Positions 7,713 through 16,116 of a stretch of 49,866 bases of DNA are shown one piece after another; position 1 is the stretch's first letter, and each line of letters starts with the position of its first letter. Origin of the DNA: Nitrososphaerota archaeon (GTDB lineage Archaea > Thermoproteota > Nitrososphaeria > Conexivisphaerales > UBA164). The DNA is taken from NCBI GenBank assembly GCA_023381255.1, contig JAMCTX010000005.1:1-49866 (forward strand). The letters run 5' to 3'. The notes under the pieces were generated by a model. It ran no database searches and was not told the DNA's origin. It was given only the letters and a program-made list of their open reading frames with translations. A program made the position numbers and the translations under genes.

Positions 7713-9584
7713 TCACCTTTTGGCCTGCAAAGGTGCATTGCAGTGCCTGCACCTTTCCAGCGTTACAGGATTTGTCCAGCCGCATACGCTGCAAACGATT
7801 TCCCTGCGTTTTGCTAGGTGAGTTATTCCGTCCAGCGGAATATAATCTTCATTAAGGTTTTCAGTTATTGAAAGGCCGCCTTTAAGAACCTTGTTAAGTT
7901 CCATTATTTCTCCCAGCATTCCATCATTTTTGTTTTCAATCATGAACCCCTGCGAATACATGCCTGTTGAAGAAATCTTTTTTCCGTGCCTCTCCTGGTC
8001 CAGCATGGCCAGCCTCCTGTTCCCATCATCTCCTATCAATGAAACATATGGAGTAATCTTGTCGGCAATCATTGAAATAAAGTCAAGTTCTTCCTTTACT
8101 ACATTCTCTTTATCCACGTTGATTATTATCATTGATTCCTTTAGGCCAGTCAGGTTAAGCAATGTGGTAATGTATTCGCTGGGATGCCTCATTATAAGCG
8201 ACCTTAAGTAGGGAAGCTGGCCCTCGTTGATCATGGACACAATGAATTTGGTCTTTTGGGCCATTGCATCTTTAAGCATGTCCTTTAAGAGCAGGCTTTT
8301 GATCCTGAAATAACTTTCCTCCCCCTGTGATTCATAGGCAAGCCTGGGCAGGTTAATTGATGATGCAATCATCTGTATTTCTAGCCCCATATCTCCATTC
8401 CAGTTTGACCCCATCATTGTTTTCTGGTCCTTGTGTATCAGGTAGCTAGCTTTCCAGTCATCGGGCAATGAAGAATAATCCGTTGACAATATAACCCTGG
8501 GTTTCCTGACGCTCAGGTTATACTTTTCGTAATTTGAAACGGTTTCTCGGCTAGTATTTGTTGTCTCAACTGTAACAACCGGCGCGCGGCAGTGGTTTGG
8601 CAGAAGATCATGCACCACTTTGAAGAAAGTATTCCCCATTGATTCCACGATTTTTTCACCTCCCTTGATGTAAATTTCACCAGACACCTCGCGGGAAAGT
8701 TCATAGATCAACCTGAGCAGGCCACCGGAATCATCCATTATTCCGTTAGCAGCGGGAAAATCTCTCAGCCTTTCTATGTCTACCACTACTATATCTGGCT
8801 TAAGCATCCAGGTCTCCGGCCTCGGTAAATGTATATCGCCATTAAGGTGGGAGTCGACAATCTCAGATGGGATGGGTGACCTCATCAGGTAATCTGAAAA
8901 AATCCTGTTTGCTGAACCGTAGATGGCTTCCTCCAAGCCATAGCCGCTCTTGCTGGATTCTTCCAGCAAGACCTCAAGGTCATACACTGGCATTCCAAGC
9001 CTGCTCAGCCTTCTCCAGTACTGCTCATACCCCTGCTCAAGGAGTATTGAGTTAACCACTTCCCTTATCAGCGGGGATGTAAGGTAATTGAGCTGAAATT
9101 TATATATTCTTGATTCTGCTTCGGTTGCTATGTTCTGCGCCATCTCCAGCGGCATATTTGCTTCCTTAACCAGAGATTGAACGATTTTAGAAGGGTCAAA
9201 TTCCTCCATCCTCTGGCTTGTTTCCCTTACAAAGAGCCTGCCGCTGGATAAAATTGTCTGCTCCTCAATTTGCTTTGAAAGCGTAAGCACGAGCCTCCCC
9301 AGCGGAGAAAGAGTGTACTTTCTTTCCTGCCTGTTTTGAACTATGAGGCTTTGCTGCACTAGCTTTTTCAAATGATAGGCAAATTTTCCGGATTCCCGCT
9401 TTGGCATAAAACCTGCTGCCTCCTTTAATTCTGTGTAGGTCATTCCGCCCTTTGCTGACAGAATTTTCAGTATTTCTAACCTGCTGGGTGCTGCCAGCAC
9501 AGAAAATATTACCTTAAGCCTTTTAGTCTGAACGCTCAAATCAAAATATATTGACAGAGGGAGATAATTAACATATCTCTTCAA
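7713..9584 (-). CDS. ArsR-type HTH + ATP-cone + NrdD-like fusion protein
   Basis: A 623-residue multidomain protein. Residues about 20-105 form an ArsR-like winged helix (VLAAPSRLEILKIL, then an FAYHLKKLVQQSLI recognition region). Residues about 112-200 are an ATP-cone, the nucleotide-sensing module of ribonucleotide reductases and NrdR (FDPSKIVQSLVKEANMP and the matching LTSPLIREVVNSIL). The rest resembles the barrel of class III ribonucleotide reductase (HLNGDIHLPRPE is like the NrdD GDIHIHD segment), but no glycyl radical RVxGY motif is seen near the C-terminus. The end is a four-cysteine zinc ribbon (CSVC, 11 residues, CRHC). It is probably a transcription factor that senses dNTP or ATP levels rather than a reductase. 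The start is a TTG at 9584 and is uncertain; a TTG 15 codons downstream is possible. Confidence 0.8.
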   Translation of the reverse strand: MKRYVNYLPLSIYFDLSVQTKRLKVIFSVLAAPSRLEILKILSAKGGMTYTELKEAAGFMPKRESGKFAYHLKKLVQQSLIVQNRQERKYTLSPLGRLVLTLSKQIEEQTILSSGRLFVRETSQRMEEFDPSKIVQSLVKEANMPLEMAQNIATEAESRIYKFQLNYLTSPLIREVVNSILLEQGYEQYWRRLSRLGMPVYDLEVLLEESSKSGYGLEEAIYGSANRIFSDYLMRSPIPSEIVDSHLNGDIHLPRPETWMLKPDIVVVDIERLRDFPAANGIMDDSGGLLRLIYELSREVSGEIYIKGGEKIVESMGNTFFKVVHDLLPNHCRAPVVTVETTNTSRETVSNYEKYNLSVRKPRVILSTDYSSLPDDWKASYLIHKDQKTMMGSNWNGDMGLEIQMIASSINLPRLAYESQGEESYFRIKSLLLKDMLKDAMAQKTKFIVSMINEGQLPYLRSLIMRHPSEYITTLLNLTGLKESMIIINVDKENVVKEELDFISMIADKITPYVSLIGDDGNRRLAMLDQERHGKKISSTGMYSQGFMIENKNDGMLGEIMELNKVLKGGLSITENLNEDYIPLDGITHLAKRREIVCSVCGWTNPVTLERCRHCNAPLQAKR

Positions 9585-9628
9585 AAATTCGTGGCAGCAA
9601 AGCGCAGCACAGGGGAATCTTAAAAAGA

Positions 9629-9635
9629 TTTAAAA
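9629..9635 (+). promoter_or_regulatory. TATA box of the Nudix gene in a divergent promoter
   Basis: TTTAAAA lies 27 nt (centre) before ATG 9659, fitting a leaderless start. The neighbouring TTTTTAAGA on the other strand (near 9617-9627) may serve the divergent HTH/ATP-cone gene. Confidence 0.5.
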
Positions 9636-9658
9636 GTTGATAGGCATCTGTACAATCT

Positions 9659-10102
9659 ATGCAGGAGGCAGAGGAGCACTCGGCAGGAGGAGTGCTGTTT
9701 AGATTAGCAAAGGGAGGCGTTCCCATTTACCTTGTCCTGATGAGCAGGAGGCACATCTGGGAATTTCCAAAGGGCCACATTGAGCGCGGCGAGGACTCAA
9801 TCACTGCTGCGATAAGGGAAGTAAAGGAGGAGACAGGCATAAACCAGGTCGGGGTGCTGGACGGCTTTAAATACAAAGTAAGGTATCAGTTCATGAAGGA
9901 AAGAACCAAAGTAAAAAAGGACGTTATATATTACATCATGAAATCAGATATAGATTCCGTAAAGCTGAGTGATGAGCACATAGGTTACATGTGGTTGGAT
10001 TACAATTCTGCCTTTGATACTTTAACCCACAATAATGCAAAGGCCCTGCTCATGGAGGCCAACTCATGGCTGTGGGCTTTGGAGTATTCCTGGAGAGCTT
10101 AA
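9659..10102 (+). CDS. Nudix hydrolase (diadenosine tetraphosphatase-like)
   Basis: A 147-residue Nudix protein. The full Nudix box is readable: GHIERGEDSITAAIREVKEETGI, with the REVKEE metal-binding core near residue 55. The N-terminal SAGGVLFR and WEFPKGH are typical of asymmetric bis(5'-nucleosyl)-tetraphosphatases, which clear Ap4A-type alarmones; other nucleotide substrates are possible. It ends overlapping the convergent cobD gene by 4 nt. Confidence 0.9.
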   Translation: MQEAEEHSAGGVLFRLAKGGVPIYLVLMSRRHIWEFPKGHIERGEDSITAAIREVKEETGINQVGVLDGFKYKVRYQFMKERTKVKKDVIYYIMKSDIDSVKLSDEHIGYMWLDYNSAFDTLTHNNAKALLMEANSWLWALEYSWRA

Positions 10103-11091
10103 ATTTGGTATAGCATTTCTGAAGGTAATGAAAGCCGCTTGAGCTTAAGCAATCTTGCGACCAGTTTCCCGTTTTCTCTTGGCTTCTTAACTGAAAACCT
10201 TATCATTGTCGGTAACCCAAATGAGGTGCAATCCCTCACCAGCACACCTCCATCAACCAACTGCCTGGTGATTTTGGCTGCATCCTCTACATCTGCCAGA
10301 AAAAAGTTTGCATCTGTTCTTAATCCTAGCTTTTTCTCAAGCCTTTTCCGCTCATTTTTTATTTTTGGTAACGTGGATTTTAAATAACCCCGGTTTTCCA
10401 AAATTGCTTTAATTGCCATGCATCCAGCTGCCCCTATTCCCCAAGGCATCCTGTACTCCACAAGCTTTTTTTTGAATGAACCTGTTGAAATAGCATATCC
10501 AATTCTTATGCCTGGAACGTTGTATTCTTTTGTGAAGCTCCTGAGGACTATAAGGTTGTCAGCAAAGCTATATTTAGGCTTCCTGTCGGCAAAGCTGATA
10601 AACGACTCATCCAGGATGAGAGTGGAATTGTTCCTTTCTGCACCGTCTATGAGTTCTGATATATAGTCATAAAGCTTTCCGGTCGGATTATTGGGGTTGG
10701 CAAAGAATATCGTGGAGTTCTTTTTACCTAAAAATTCTCCCACACCAGGGTCCAGAGAATCTATAAAATGAACTGGCTTTTCAAACAGCCCTGAAACTCT
10801 TTCATATTCGCCATAAGTATGCTTCATGATTACGGATGGTGACTTTCGGGTTGCATGTGCAACCATGTACAGCAGCTCTGTGATCCCGGCACCGATGGTA
10901 ACTTCTCCTTCGATTCCGAACTTTGATTTTATTTCTTTCTCAAGTTCGTCCTCGCAATATGGATATTTTTCAAATTGAGCCATTTTCAGGTAGCGCTCAA
11001 TAAATCTGGGGCGGTAGGGATTTGTAGAATATGAGAAATCTATCGTCCCATCTCTTATATCCCTAGAACCACCGTGGTAAACCAAATGCAA
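10099..11091 (-). CDS. cobD: Threonine-phosphate decarboxylase (cobamide biosynthesis)
   Basis: A 330-residue fold-type I PLP enzyme related to histidinol-phosphate aminotransferase. It should make (R)-1-amino-2-propanol phosphate, the linker between the corrin ring and the nucleotide loop. Visible motifs: FSYSTNPYRP near the N-terminus, FFANPNNPTGK, LILDESFISF, and the PLP lysine in RSFTKEYNVPGIRIGY. HisC-like proteins look similar, but position decides: it overlaps cbiB by 29 nt and lies with cobY and cobS. Start is TTG at 11091 (another TTG lies two codons in). It is the last gene of the operon and converges on the Nudix gene. Confidence 0.88.
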   Translation of the reverse strand: MHLVYHGGSRDIRDGTIDFSYSTNPYRPRFIERYLKMAQFEKYPYCEDELEKEIKSKFGIEGEVTIGAGITELLYMVAHATRKSPSVIMKHTYGEYERVSGLFEKPVHFIDSLDPGVGEFLGKKNSTIFFANPNNPTGKLYDYISELIDGAERNNSTLILDESFISFADRKPKYSFADNLIVLRSFTKEYNVPGIRIGYAISTGSFKKKLVEYRMPWGIGAAGCMAIKAILENRGYLKSTLPKIKNERKRLEKKLGLRTDANFFLADVEDAAKITRQLVDGGVLVRDCTSFGLPTMIRFSVKKPRENGKLVARLLKLKRLSLPSEMLYQI

Positions 11092-11953
11092 CAGATGCTG
11101 CTATTAACATAAATATAAACAAATAAGAAGCTATGGCTGTAATCTTTACAGCCGTTTTCACATCCCTCGCTTCAGGCATTCGCCCTCCGCTGTTTATTTT
11201 ATATGCCCCGGGCTTTTCAAGCATTACTCCAATAAGCAGGGAAAAAAGGAGCATGGGGTAAAATCCATTAATCCTTAATCCGCTTAAATTTTCCACCATG
11301 CCCTTAAATTTTCTTCCCTTTACTATAACCAGTACCAGCATAAATATTCTGGCAGGCACATAGTTGGCTGCGTAGTCCACCATAGCGGTTACCTTCCCAA
11401 ACCAAATGTGCCTGGCATCCCTGTAGCCTATCATTGCATCGGCAGTGTTGATTGCCCTGTAGGCCAGGGCGCCGGGAAGCCCGAATATGACAAAGTAAAA
11501 AAGTGGGCTTATTACAGAATCTACAATGTTTTCAGCCGAGGATTCTATGGCGGCAGAATACAGGTGATGGCTGTCCAGCGAAGTTACATCCCTCCCGACT
11601 ATCTTTGCCACGTTTGCCCTTAGCTCTTCCGTGTTCTCCGTTTCGCATGCTTTTACATGCCTTATCAGCCCGCCAACTGAAAAGGTAGATTTAAGCAGGT
11701 AAATGTAAACTATGAAGAACACTGGAAAATAATAAATCCAGGAAACTAGAAATCCGGCTGCAGCACAAATGGCAACAACAGAAAAAAGAGCAAGCGCGCC
11801 AAGCAGCAGTTCAGCGCCTTTGCCCATGGGGTGCCTTGCCCTGTCTATGGCTCCAATGTATCTTCCCATCCATGCTACAGGGTGCACCGCATTTGGATAT
11901 TCCAGCGCGGCATCAAGTATTACTGCAGCAGTGATGAATATCCACCATTCCAT
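11063..11953 (-). CDS. cbiB: Adenosylcobinamide-phosphate synthase
   Basis: A 296-residue membrane protein with about six hydrophobic segments. CbiB joins aminopropanol phosphate to adenosylcobyric acid. The family hallmarks are present: LEYPNAVHPVAWMGRYIG at the N-terminus, SAENIVDSVISPLFYF in the middle, RAINTADAMIGYR, and FGKVTAMVDYAANYVPAR. It overlaps cobY by 34 nt upstream and cobD downstream, so all are translated from one message. Confidence 0.95.
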   Translation of the reverse strand: MEWWIFITAAVILDAALEYPNAVHPVAWMGRYIGAIDRARHPMGKGAELLLGALALFSVVAICAAAGFLVSWIYYFPVFFIVYIYLLKSTFSVGGLIRHVKACETENTEELRANVAKIVGRDVTSLDSHHLYSAAIESSAENIVDSVISPLFYFVIFGLPGALAYRAINTADAMIGYRDARHIWFGKVTAMVDYAANYVPARIFMLVLVIVKGRKFKGMVENLSGLRINGFYPMLLFSLLIGVMLEKPGAYKINSGGRMPEARDVKTAVKITAIASYLFIFMLIAASVAFGLPRWF

Positions 11954-12456
11954 ATTATTCGCCTTATTTTATCTATATCCGCTGTTGTGTTTACGGAAAC
12001 TCCCAGCGTTTTGTCTTCAAAATAATACACCCGGTCTTCGAAATCTCCCGGTACAACAACATTGAGCCCGACATATACAATCATGTCATTAATTTTAACT
12101 GCAGCGGCAACGCTTCTTCCCTGAAACGCATTAATCATCTGATTTATGTGGGATGGCCTCAGGAATATGGAATCTGCAGCCAGCGTAAGGAATGGCTTGC
12201 CAAGCATCCTTGACAGGAAAGCCACATCATCAGCATATGACGTCCCAGGCGTCAAGATCGTGCTGGCGCCAATAGATTTCAGCAGGTTATTTGCGCTCGG
12301 AGAATTGTTGCTAACGGCGGCATAAACAGGCTGCGCTAGTGAATGTCTGAGCGACCCATAGGTGTACACGATAATTGGAATCCCCATCAATTCTGCGACT
12401 AACTTGTCATAGCCCAGCCTCACGCTCTTTCCCCCTGCCATTAATATGCCAAGCAC
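11920..12456 (-). CDS. cobY: GTP:adenosylcobinamide-phosphate guanylyltransferase
   Basis: A 178-residue nucleotidyltransferase of the archaeal CobY type, non-homologous to bacterial CobU. It activates adenosylcobinamide phosphate with GMP. The N-terminal MAGGKSVRLGYDKLVAEL is the GTP-binding loop, and LTLAADSIFL carries the metal-binding aspartate. Start is GTG, 16 nt inside the end of cobS. Location between cobS and cbiB confirms the assignment. Confidence 0.92.
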   Translation of the reverse strand: MLGILMAGGKSVRLGYDKLVAELMGIPIIVYTYGSLRHSLAQPVYAAVSNNSPSANNLLKSIGASTILTPGTSYADDVAFLSRMLGKPFLTLAADSIFLRPSHINQMINAFQGRSVAAAVKINDMIVYVGLNVVVPGDFEDRVYYFEDKTLGVSVNTTADIDKIRRIIWNGGYSSLLQ

Positions 12457-13172
12457 ATCAATAACATGGTGATAACCCTAGATAACTCATTTGCAGCTCC
12501 TACTACATCACCGCTTGCCCCCCCAAAGTATGCCTTCGAAATTTTTGAAATTATATATCCTGTCACAAACCCTGCAGCCAGCATAAACCAGTAATACCTG
12601 ATTAAAAAAATGAATATTAAGGAAATCAGCAGATAGTAAAAAAAATGGCTGGCTTTAAAGCTGGCCTTAAACATCATGCCAAGGCCTTCCCTGAAATCTC
12701 CAAATGCCATTACTGTTACCATTGACAATTTGGCTGAAAGCTCAGCGGTAAGAAGGAAGGAAAGAATTAACAGAAATGAACCGTTTATCTCTGAAAGTGC
12801 AAAAGTCTCTGTTATAACCACAATTATGATAGCAGCTGTTCCCGCAACGCCGGTATTGACGTCCTTCATGGCTCTTATTTTCTGTCCAGCATCCCCCTGC
12901 TTAGCCAGCCCATCGAACATGTCGCTCAGGCCATCAAGGTGAATTATCCCCGTCATGGCATAGAGCAGCGATATTGAAATAATCGATGCAAGAACTGGAG
13001 AGAACCTCATATCAAGCAGATATTTTGCTGCTGCCGCGGGGAGCACTATTATAAAGGAAACAAGGGGGAGGATATAAAGCGAACCGGCAGCGAGTTCAAT
13101 ATTTCCCTTTACTGGTACTGTGGTAAAAAAAGAAAAAACTGATTTTAACTTTTCAAGTGTGCGTGATTTCAA
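12441..13172 (-). CDS. cobS: Adenosylcobinamide-GDP ribazoletransferase (cobalamin synthase)
   Basis: A 243-residue integral membrane enzyme joining adenosylcobinamide-GDP to alpha-ribazole (phosphate), the last joining step. The CobS core IHLDGLSDMFDGLAKQGD with its acidic residues is clear near residue 75, as is MKDVNTGVAGTAA. Several hydrophobic helices follow. The start is a TTG 3 nt after the hsp20 stop, so the heat-shock gene heads this operon. A nicotinate-nucleotide:dimethylbenzimidazole phosphoribosyltransferase (CobT) is not in the window. Confidence 0.94.
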   Translation of the reverse strand: MKSRTLEKLKSVFSFFTTVPVKGNIELAAGSLYILPLVSFIIVLPAAAAKYLLDMRFSPVLASIISISLLYAMTGIIHLDGLSDMFDGLAKQGDAGQKIRAMKDVNTGVAGTAAIIIVVITETFALSEINGSFLLILSFLLTAELSAKLSMVTVMAFGDFREGLGMMFKASFKASHFFYYLLISLIFIFLIRYYWFMLAAGFVTGYIISKISKAYFGGASGDVVGAANELSRVITMLLMCLAY

Positions 13173-13175
13173 ACT

Positions 13176-13553
13176 TCATTCTATCTTTACGGACCTGATG
13201 CCCTTTATTGGTAACCTGATTGTTAGGACTCCATTCTCGTATTTTCCTGAGGGTTCGTCCCCCTCTTTTACATCAACTTTTACTGGCAGGATTGCTGTTC
13301 TGTTAATCCTCAACGGCCTCTGCTCCCAGTAATATGTTGCCGTTTGGTCCTTTTCTCTGGTGGCTGCAACGCTCAGGGTGGTTTCCGTTATCCTAGTATC
13401 AATGCTTTCCTTTCTAAATCCGGGCAGGTCAACTTCAACTACAAGATCCTTGCCATCCACGTACATGTCAATTGGCGGCAATATAACTTCATACACTTCC
13501 CGTGATTTGTGGCTTATTTCCTTGCCAAACTGCCTTGCCAAATTCTCAATCAT
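13176..13553 (-). CDS. Small heat-shock protein, Hsp20/alpha-crystallin family
   Basis: A 125-residue small heat-shock protein, an ATP-independent chaperone. The alpha-crystallin domain fills most of it: VDLPGFRKESIDTRI near residue 40 and the C-terminal ENGVLTIRLPI motif. The ATG at 13553 lies about 27 nt after a TTTTTAATTT box on the minus strand, so the message is probably leaderless. The stop is 3 nt before cobS, suggesting cotranscription with the cobamide genes. Confidence 0.93.
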   Translation of the reverse strand: MIENLARQFGKEISHKSREVYEVILPPIDMYVDGKDLVVEVDLPGFRKESIDTRITETTLSVAATREKDQTATYYWEQRPLRINRTAILPVKVDVKEGDEPSGKYENGVLTIRLPIKGIRSVKIE

Positions 13554-13694
13554 AATTGCTGTTTAGAACATCGAAATTAAAAACATTTCTACGAAATACC
13601 ATAACGGTTAGAATCTGCTGTAACCTAGCCCGCATTTTATATTTTTTTGCAAAAAGCAGCAGATTAATTAATCTTCAAAATTATTTGGTTACGT

Positions 13695-14465
13695 ATGATA
13701 GCTCACCTATGCTTATCATCCCACGGGGATGAGTTGATGGATGAAACTGATGCCAATTTTAGAGTTATGAGGGAAAAGCTCAGGACTTGCGGGTCAAAAT
13801 CCCATGAAATAAGCAAATTTGTGATTGTTACGCCGCACAATTTAAGGGTAAACGACCATCTGCTTATCGTATATTCTGAAAGGGTCTGCGATGAAGATAA
13901 ATGCTATAAAGTGGACAGGGAACTGGCACACAGCTTGTTCCTGAACGCAAAATCTGGACGCCTGCCGGTCATTGAAGTTAACTATGGCACGGAATCAGGA
14001 AAAGAGTCTGTCATCCCGCTTGATTGGGGATCTTCAATTCCGTTATCATTTTTTCATTCAGCAAAAGAGGTCATAATAATATCTCCAGGCAGAGCGCTTA
14101 AAAGGAGCACACTATTCAGGTTTGGAAAAATGCTGGCAGCAAATCTCACGGCTACTCCAGATAAGGTTGGAATAATAATCAGCGCTGACCATGCTCACAC
14201 GCATTCTGAAGGCGGGCCGTACGGTTACAGCAAGATGGCTGTTAAATACGATAAAATTGTGATGGATTTTGTGAATTCTGGTAACGCTTCACTTTTGCTT
14301 GACATTGACAGCAGGATACTGAAAGGCGCCAGGCCTGACAGCTACTGGCAGCTGCTGATTCTGGCCGGCATTCTTAATTCCGTGAAAACAACTCATGAAG
14401 CACCGATTTACGGCATTGCAGGTTATTACGGCATGCTTGTGCTGGAATATGAAGTTCTGAATTGA
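13695..14465 (+). CDS. Class III extradiol dioxygenase-like (LigB/Memo fold) protein
   Basis: A 256-residue protein with the fold of LigB extradiol dioxygenases and Memo. Histidines expected for the metal site occur in LSSHGDELM, VTPHNLRVND and ISADHAHTHS; the GPYGYSKMAVKYDKIV and DSYWQLLILAGIL segments are also typical. Archaeal members have no confirmed substrate, and ring cleavage is not certain. It precedes proA by 22 nt on the same strand and may be cotranscribed. Confidence 0.75.
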   Translation: MIAHLCLSSHGDELMDETDANFRVMREKLRTCGSKSHEISKFVIVTPHNLRVNDHLLIVYSERVCDEDKCYKVDRELAHSLFLNAKSGRLPVIEVNYGTESGKESVIPLDWGSSIPLSFFHSAKEVIIISPGRALKRSTLFRFGKMLAANLTATPDKVGIIISADHAHTHSEGGPYGYSKMAVKYDKIVMDFVNSGNASLLLDIDSRILKGARPDSYWQLLILAGILNSVKTTHEAPIYGIAGYYGMLVLEYEVLN

Positions 14466-14487
14466 AAGTTAACATAAAGCAATAATA

Positions 14488-15759
14488 ATGCCGGCTGCAC
14501 ACACCATGTTCATGGATGAACTGATGCTTAAAGCGGATCTGGCAAGGCAGGCTTCCTACTCGCTTTCCCAAGTATCAAACCCTGTAAGGCAAAGGGCTAT
14601 AGAATCCATGGCAAATGCCTTAATGGGTCATGCTAAGGAAATAATCGATGCCAACAGCAGTGACGTCGAGGAGTACAAAAGGAAGTTTCCCAGCTCACCG
14701 CTGCTGGACAGGCTTGCTTTAAATGAGAGCAGGTTAAGGGATGCGTCTGAAAGCCTTATGAAAGTTTCCGCACTGCCTGATCCCATCGGGGAGGTAGTGG
14801 AAGGATGGAAAACAGATAGCGGTTTGCAGATAAAAAAGGTCAGGGTTCCCCTTGGGGTCATAGGGGCCATATATGAATCAAGGCCCAACGTGACAATTGA
14901 CATTGCGGGTCTGGCGGTAAAGTCAGGCAATGCGGTAATATTGAGGGGTGGTTCTGAAGCGGTAAGGTCAAATGTGGCGATCGGAAAGGTGCTGCAGGAT
15001 TCGCTTAATGGCATAATTGATAAAAACGCGGTGCAGGTGATTGAAGATCCGGACAGGTCCATAGTGGACAGGATGATCAGGTTAAGGGGAGCAATTGATA
15101 TAATTGTGCCTCGCGGAAGCTCGAGTTTCATAAATTATATCGTAGGCAACTCAACGGTGCCAGTGATAGAGACGGGGGCTGGCAACAATCACATATTTGT
15201 AAACAGCGATGCAGACCTCGAGATGGCAACGAAGATCATTGTAAATGCGAAGGTACAGCGGCCAGCAGTCTGCAATGCAGTGAGGAAGGTGCTGATCCAT
15301 AAAAACATAGCAGAGGAATACCTTCCAAAGATTGTTGGTGAAATGAGAAAATATGGGGTAAGAGTCAAGGGCGACGAATTCTCGATAAAGATTGACCCCA
15401 CAATAGAGCCAGCTTCGTCGGAAGATTGGGACACGGAATACCTTGACCTGACCTTGGCAATTAAGGTAGTGAACTCTGTCCAAGAGGCGGTGGGACACAT
15501 AAATGCGCATGGAACAAAGCATTCAGAAGCTATAATTACAAGTAACATCAGTGATGCTGAATATTTTACGAACAACGTCGATGCGGCATGCACTTACGTA
15601 AACGCTTCCATAAGATTCACTGACGGTGAACAGTTCGGGTTTGGAGCTGAAGTTGGGATAAGCACCCAAAAACTTCACGCCAGGGGGCCGATGGGGATAA
15701 GGGAGCTTACAACAACCAAATATATAATATATGGCAATGGGCAGGTAAGAGAGATTTAA
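14488..15759 (+). CDS. proA: Glutamate-5-semialdehyde dehydrogenase
   Basis: A 423-residue gamma-glutamyl phosphate reductase, the second step of proline synthesis. The catalytic cysteine is in KVQRPAVCNAVRKVL near residue 262; PLGVIGAIYESRPNVT and the C-terminal GPMGIRELTTTKY are diagnostic. Length is normal. ProB (glutamate 5-kinase), often adjacent, is not in the window; the upstream neighbour is a dioxygenase-like gene instead. Confidence 0.96.
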   Translation: MPAAHTMFMDELMLKADLARQASYSLSQVSNPVRQRAIESMANALMGHAKEIIDANSSDVEEYKRKFPSSPLLDRLALNESRLRDASESLMKVSALPDPIGEVVEGWKTDSGLQIKKVRVPLGVIGAIYESRPNVTIDIAGLAVKSGNAVILRGGSEAVRSNVAIGKVLQDSLNGIIDKNAVQVIEDPDRSIVDRMIRLRGAIDIIVPRGSSSFINYIVGNSTVPVIETGAGNNHIFVNSDADLEMATKIIVNAKVQRPAVCNAVRKVLIHKNIAEEYLPKIVGEMRKYGVRVKGDEFSIKIDPTIEPASSEDWDTEYLDLTLAIKVVNSVQEAVGHINAHGTKHSEAIITSNISDAEYFTNNVDAACTYVNASIRFTDGEQFGFGAEVGISTQKLHARGPMGIRELTTTKYIIYGNGQVREI

Positions 15760-15779
15760 AGCTAGAAAAATCGGGCAGT

Positions 15780-16116
15780 TATTGTAACCGGCTCATGCTG
15801 ACGTGCTTCGAGTTGAGCCTGATCAATTAAGTCAATGTTTTCAGCTTGTATTTTTAACTGTAGCACAGCTGTTGGGGAATAGCCTGCTGGCACAAGGGAA
15901 CTCCCTGCTTGTGGATAAATCTCATAACCAGGTCGTTAATGGGCCCTTTTGCGTCCAAAGCATATTTGCCATAAATCGCGTTCTGGCCACCATACGCTTG
16001 GTCATCCTTATGGAATGGGCTTTCATTGTGATCAGTTATGTCGTTGCAAGCCGGTAATATTTCTGAGATACAGCAGTGGCAATGAAAGTTCAGCGCATAA
16101 ATCCATTTGCCTGTTA
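15780..16116 (-). pseudogene. Degraded coding remnant, possibly transposase
   Basis: This 350-base gap between proA and the ecfT stop has no intact gene. On the minus strand an uninterrupted reading from about 16115 to 15856 gives a peptide with KYALDAKGPINDLVMRFIHKQG, and after a frame change a second stretch (about 15842-15785) reads as AENIDLIDQAQLEARQ. The pattern of a conserved glycine-proline segment and a later frame change recalls a decayed DDE transposase of the IS4/IS1634 sort. The similarity is from memory and weak. It may be a non-coding spacer. Confidence 0.25.

Noticed and set aside
15803-16057. Plus-strand open frame after proA
   Set aside because: Opposite to a better minus-strand remnant; composition looks like chance reading and no ribosome site is seen.
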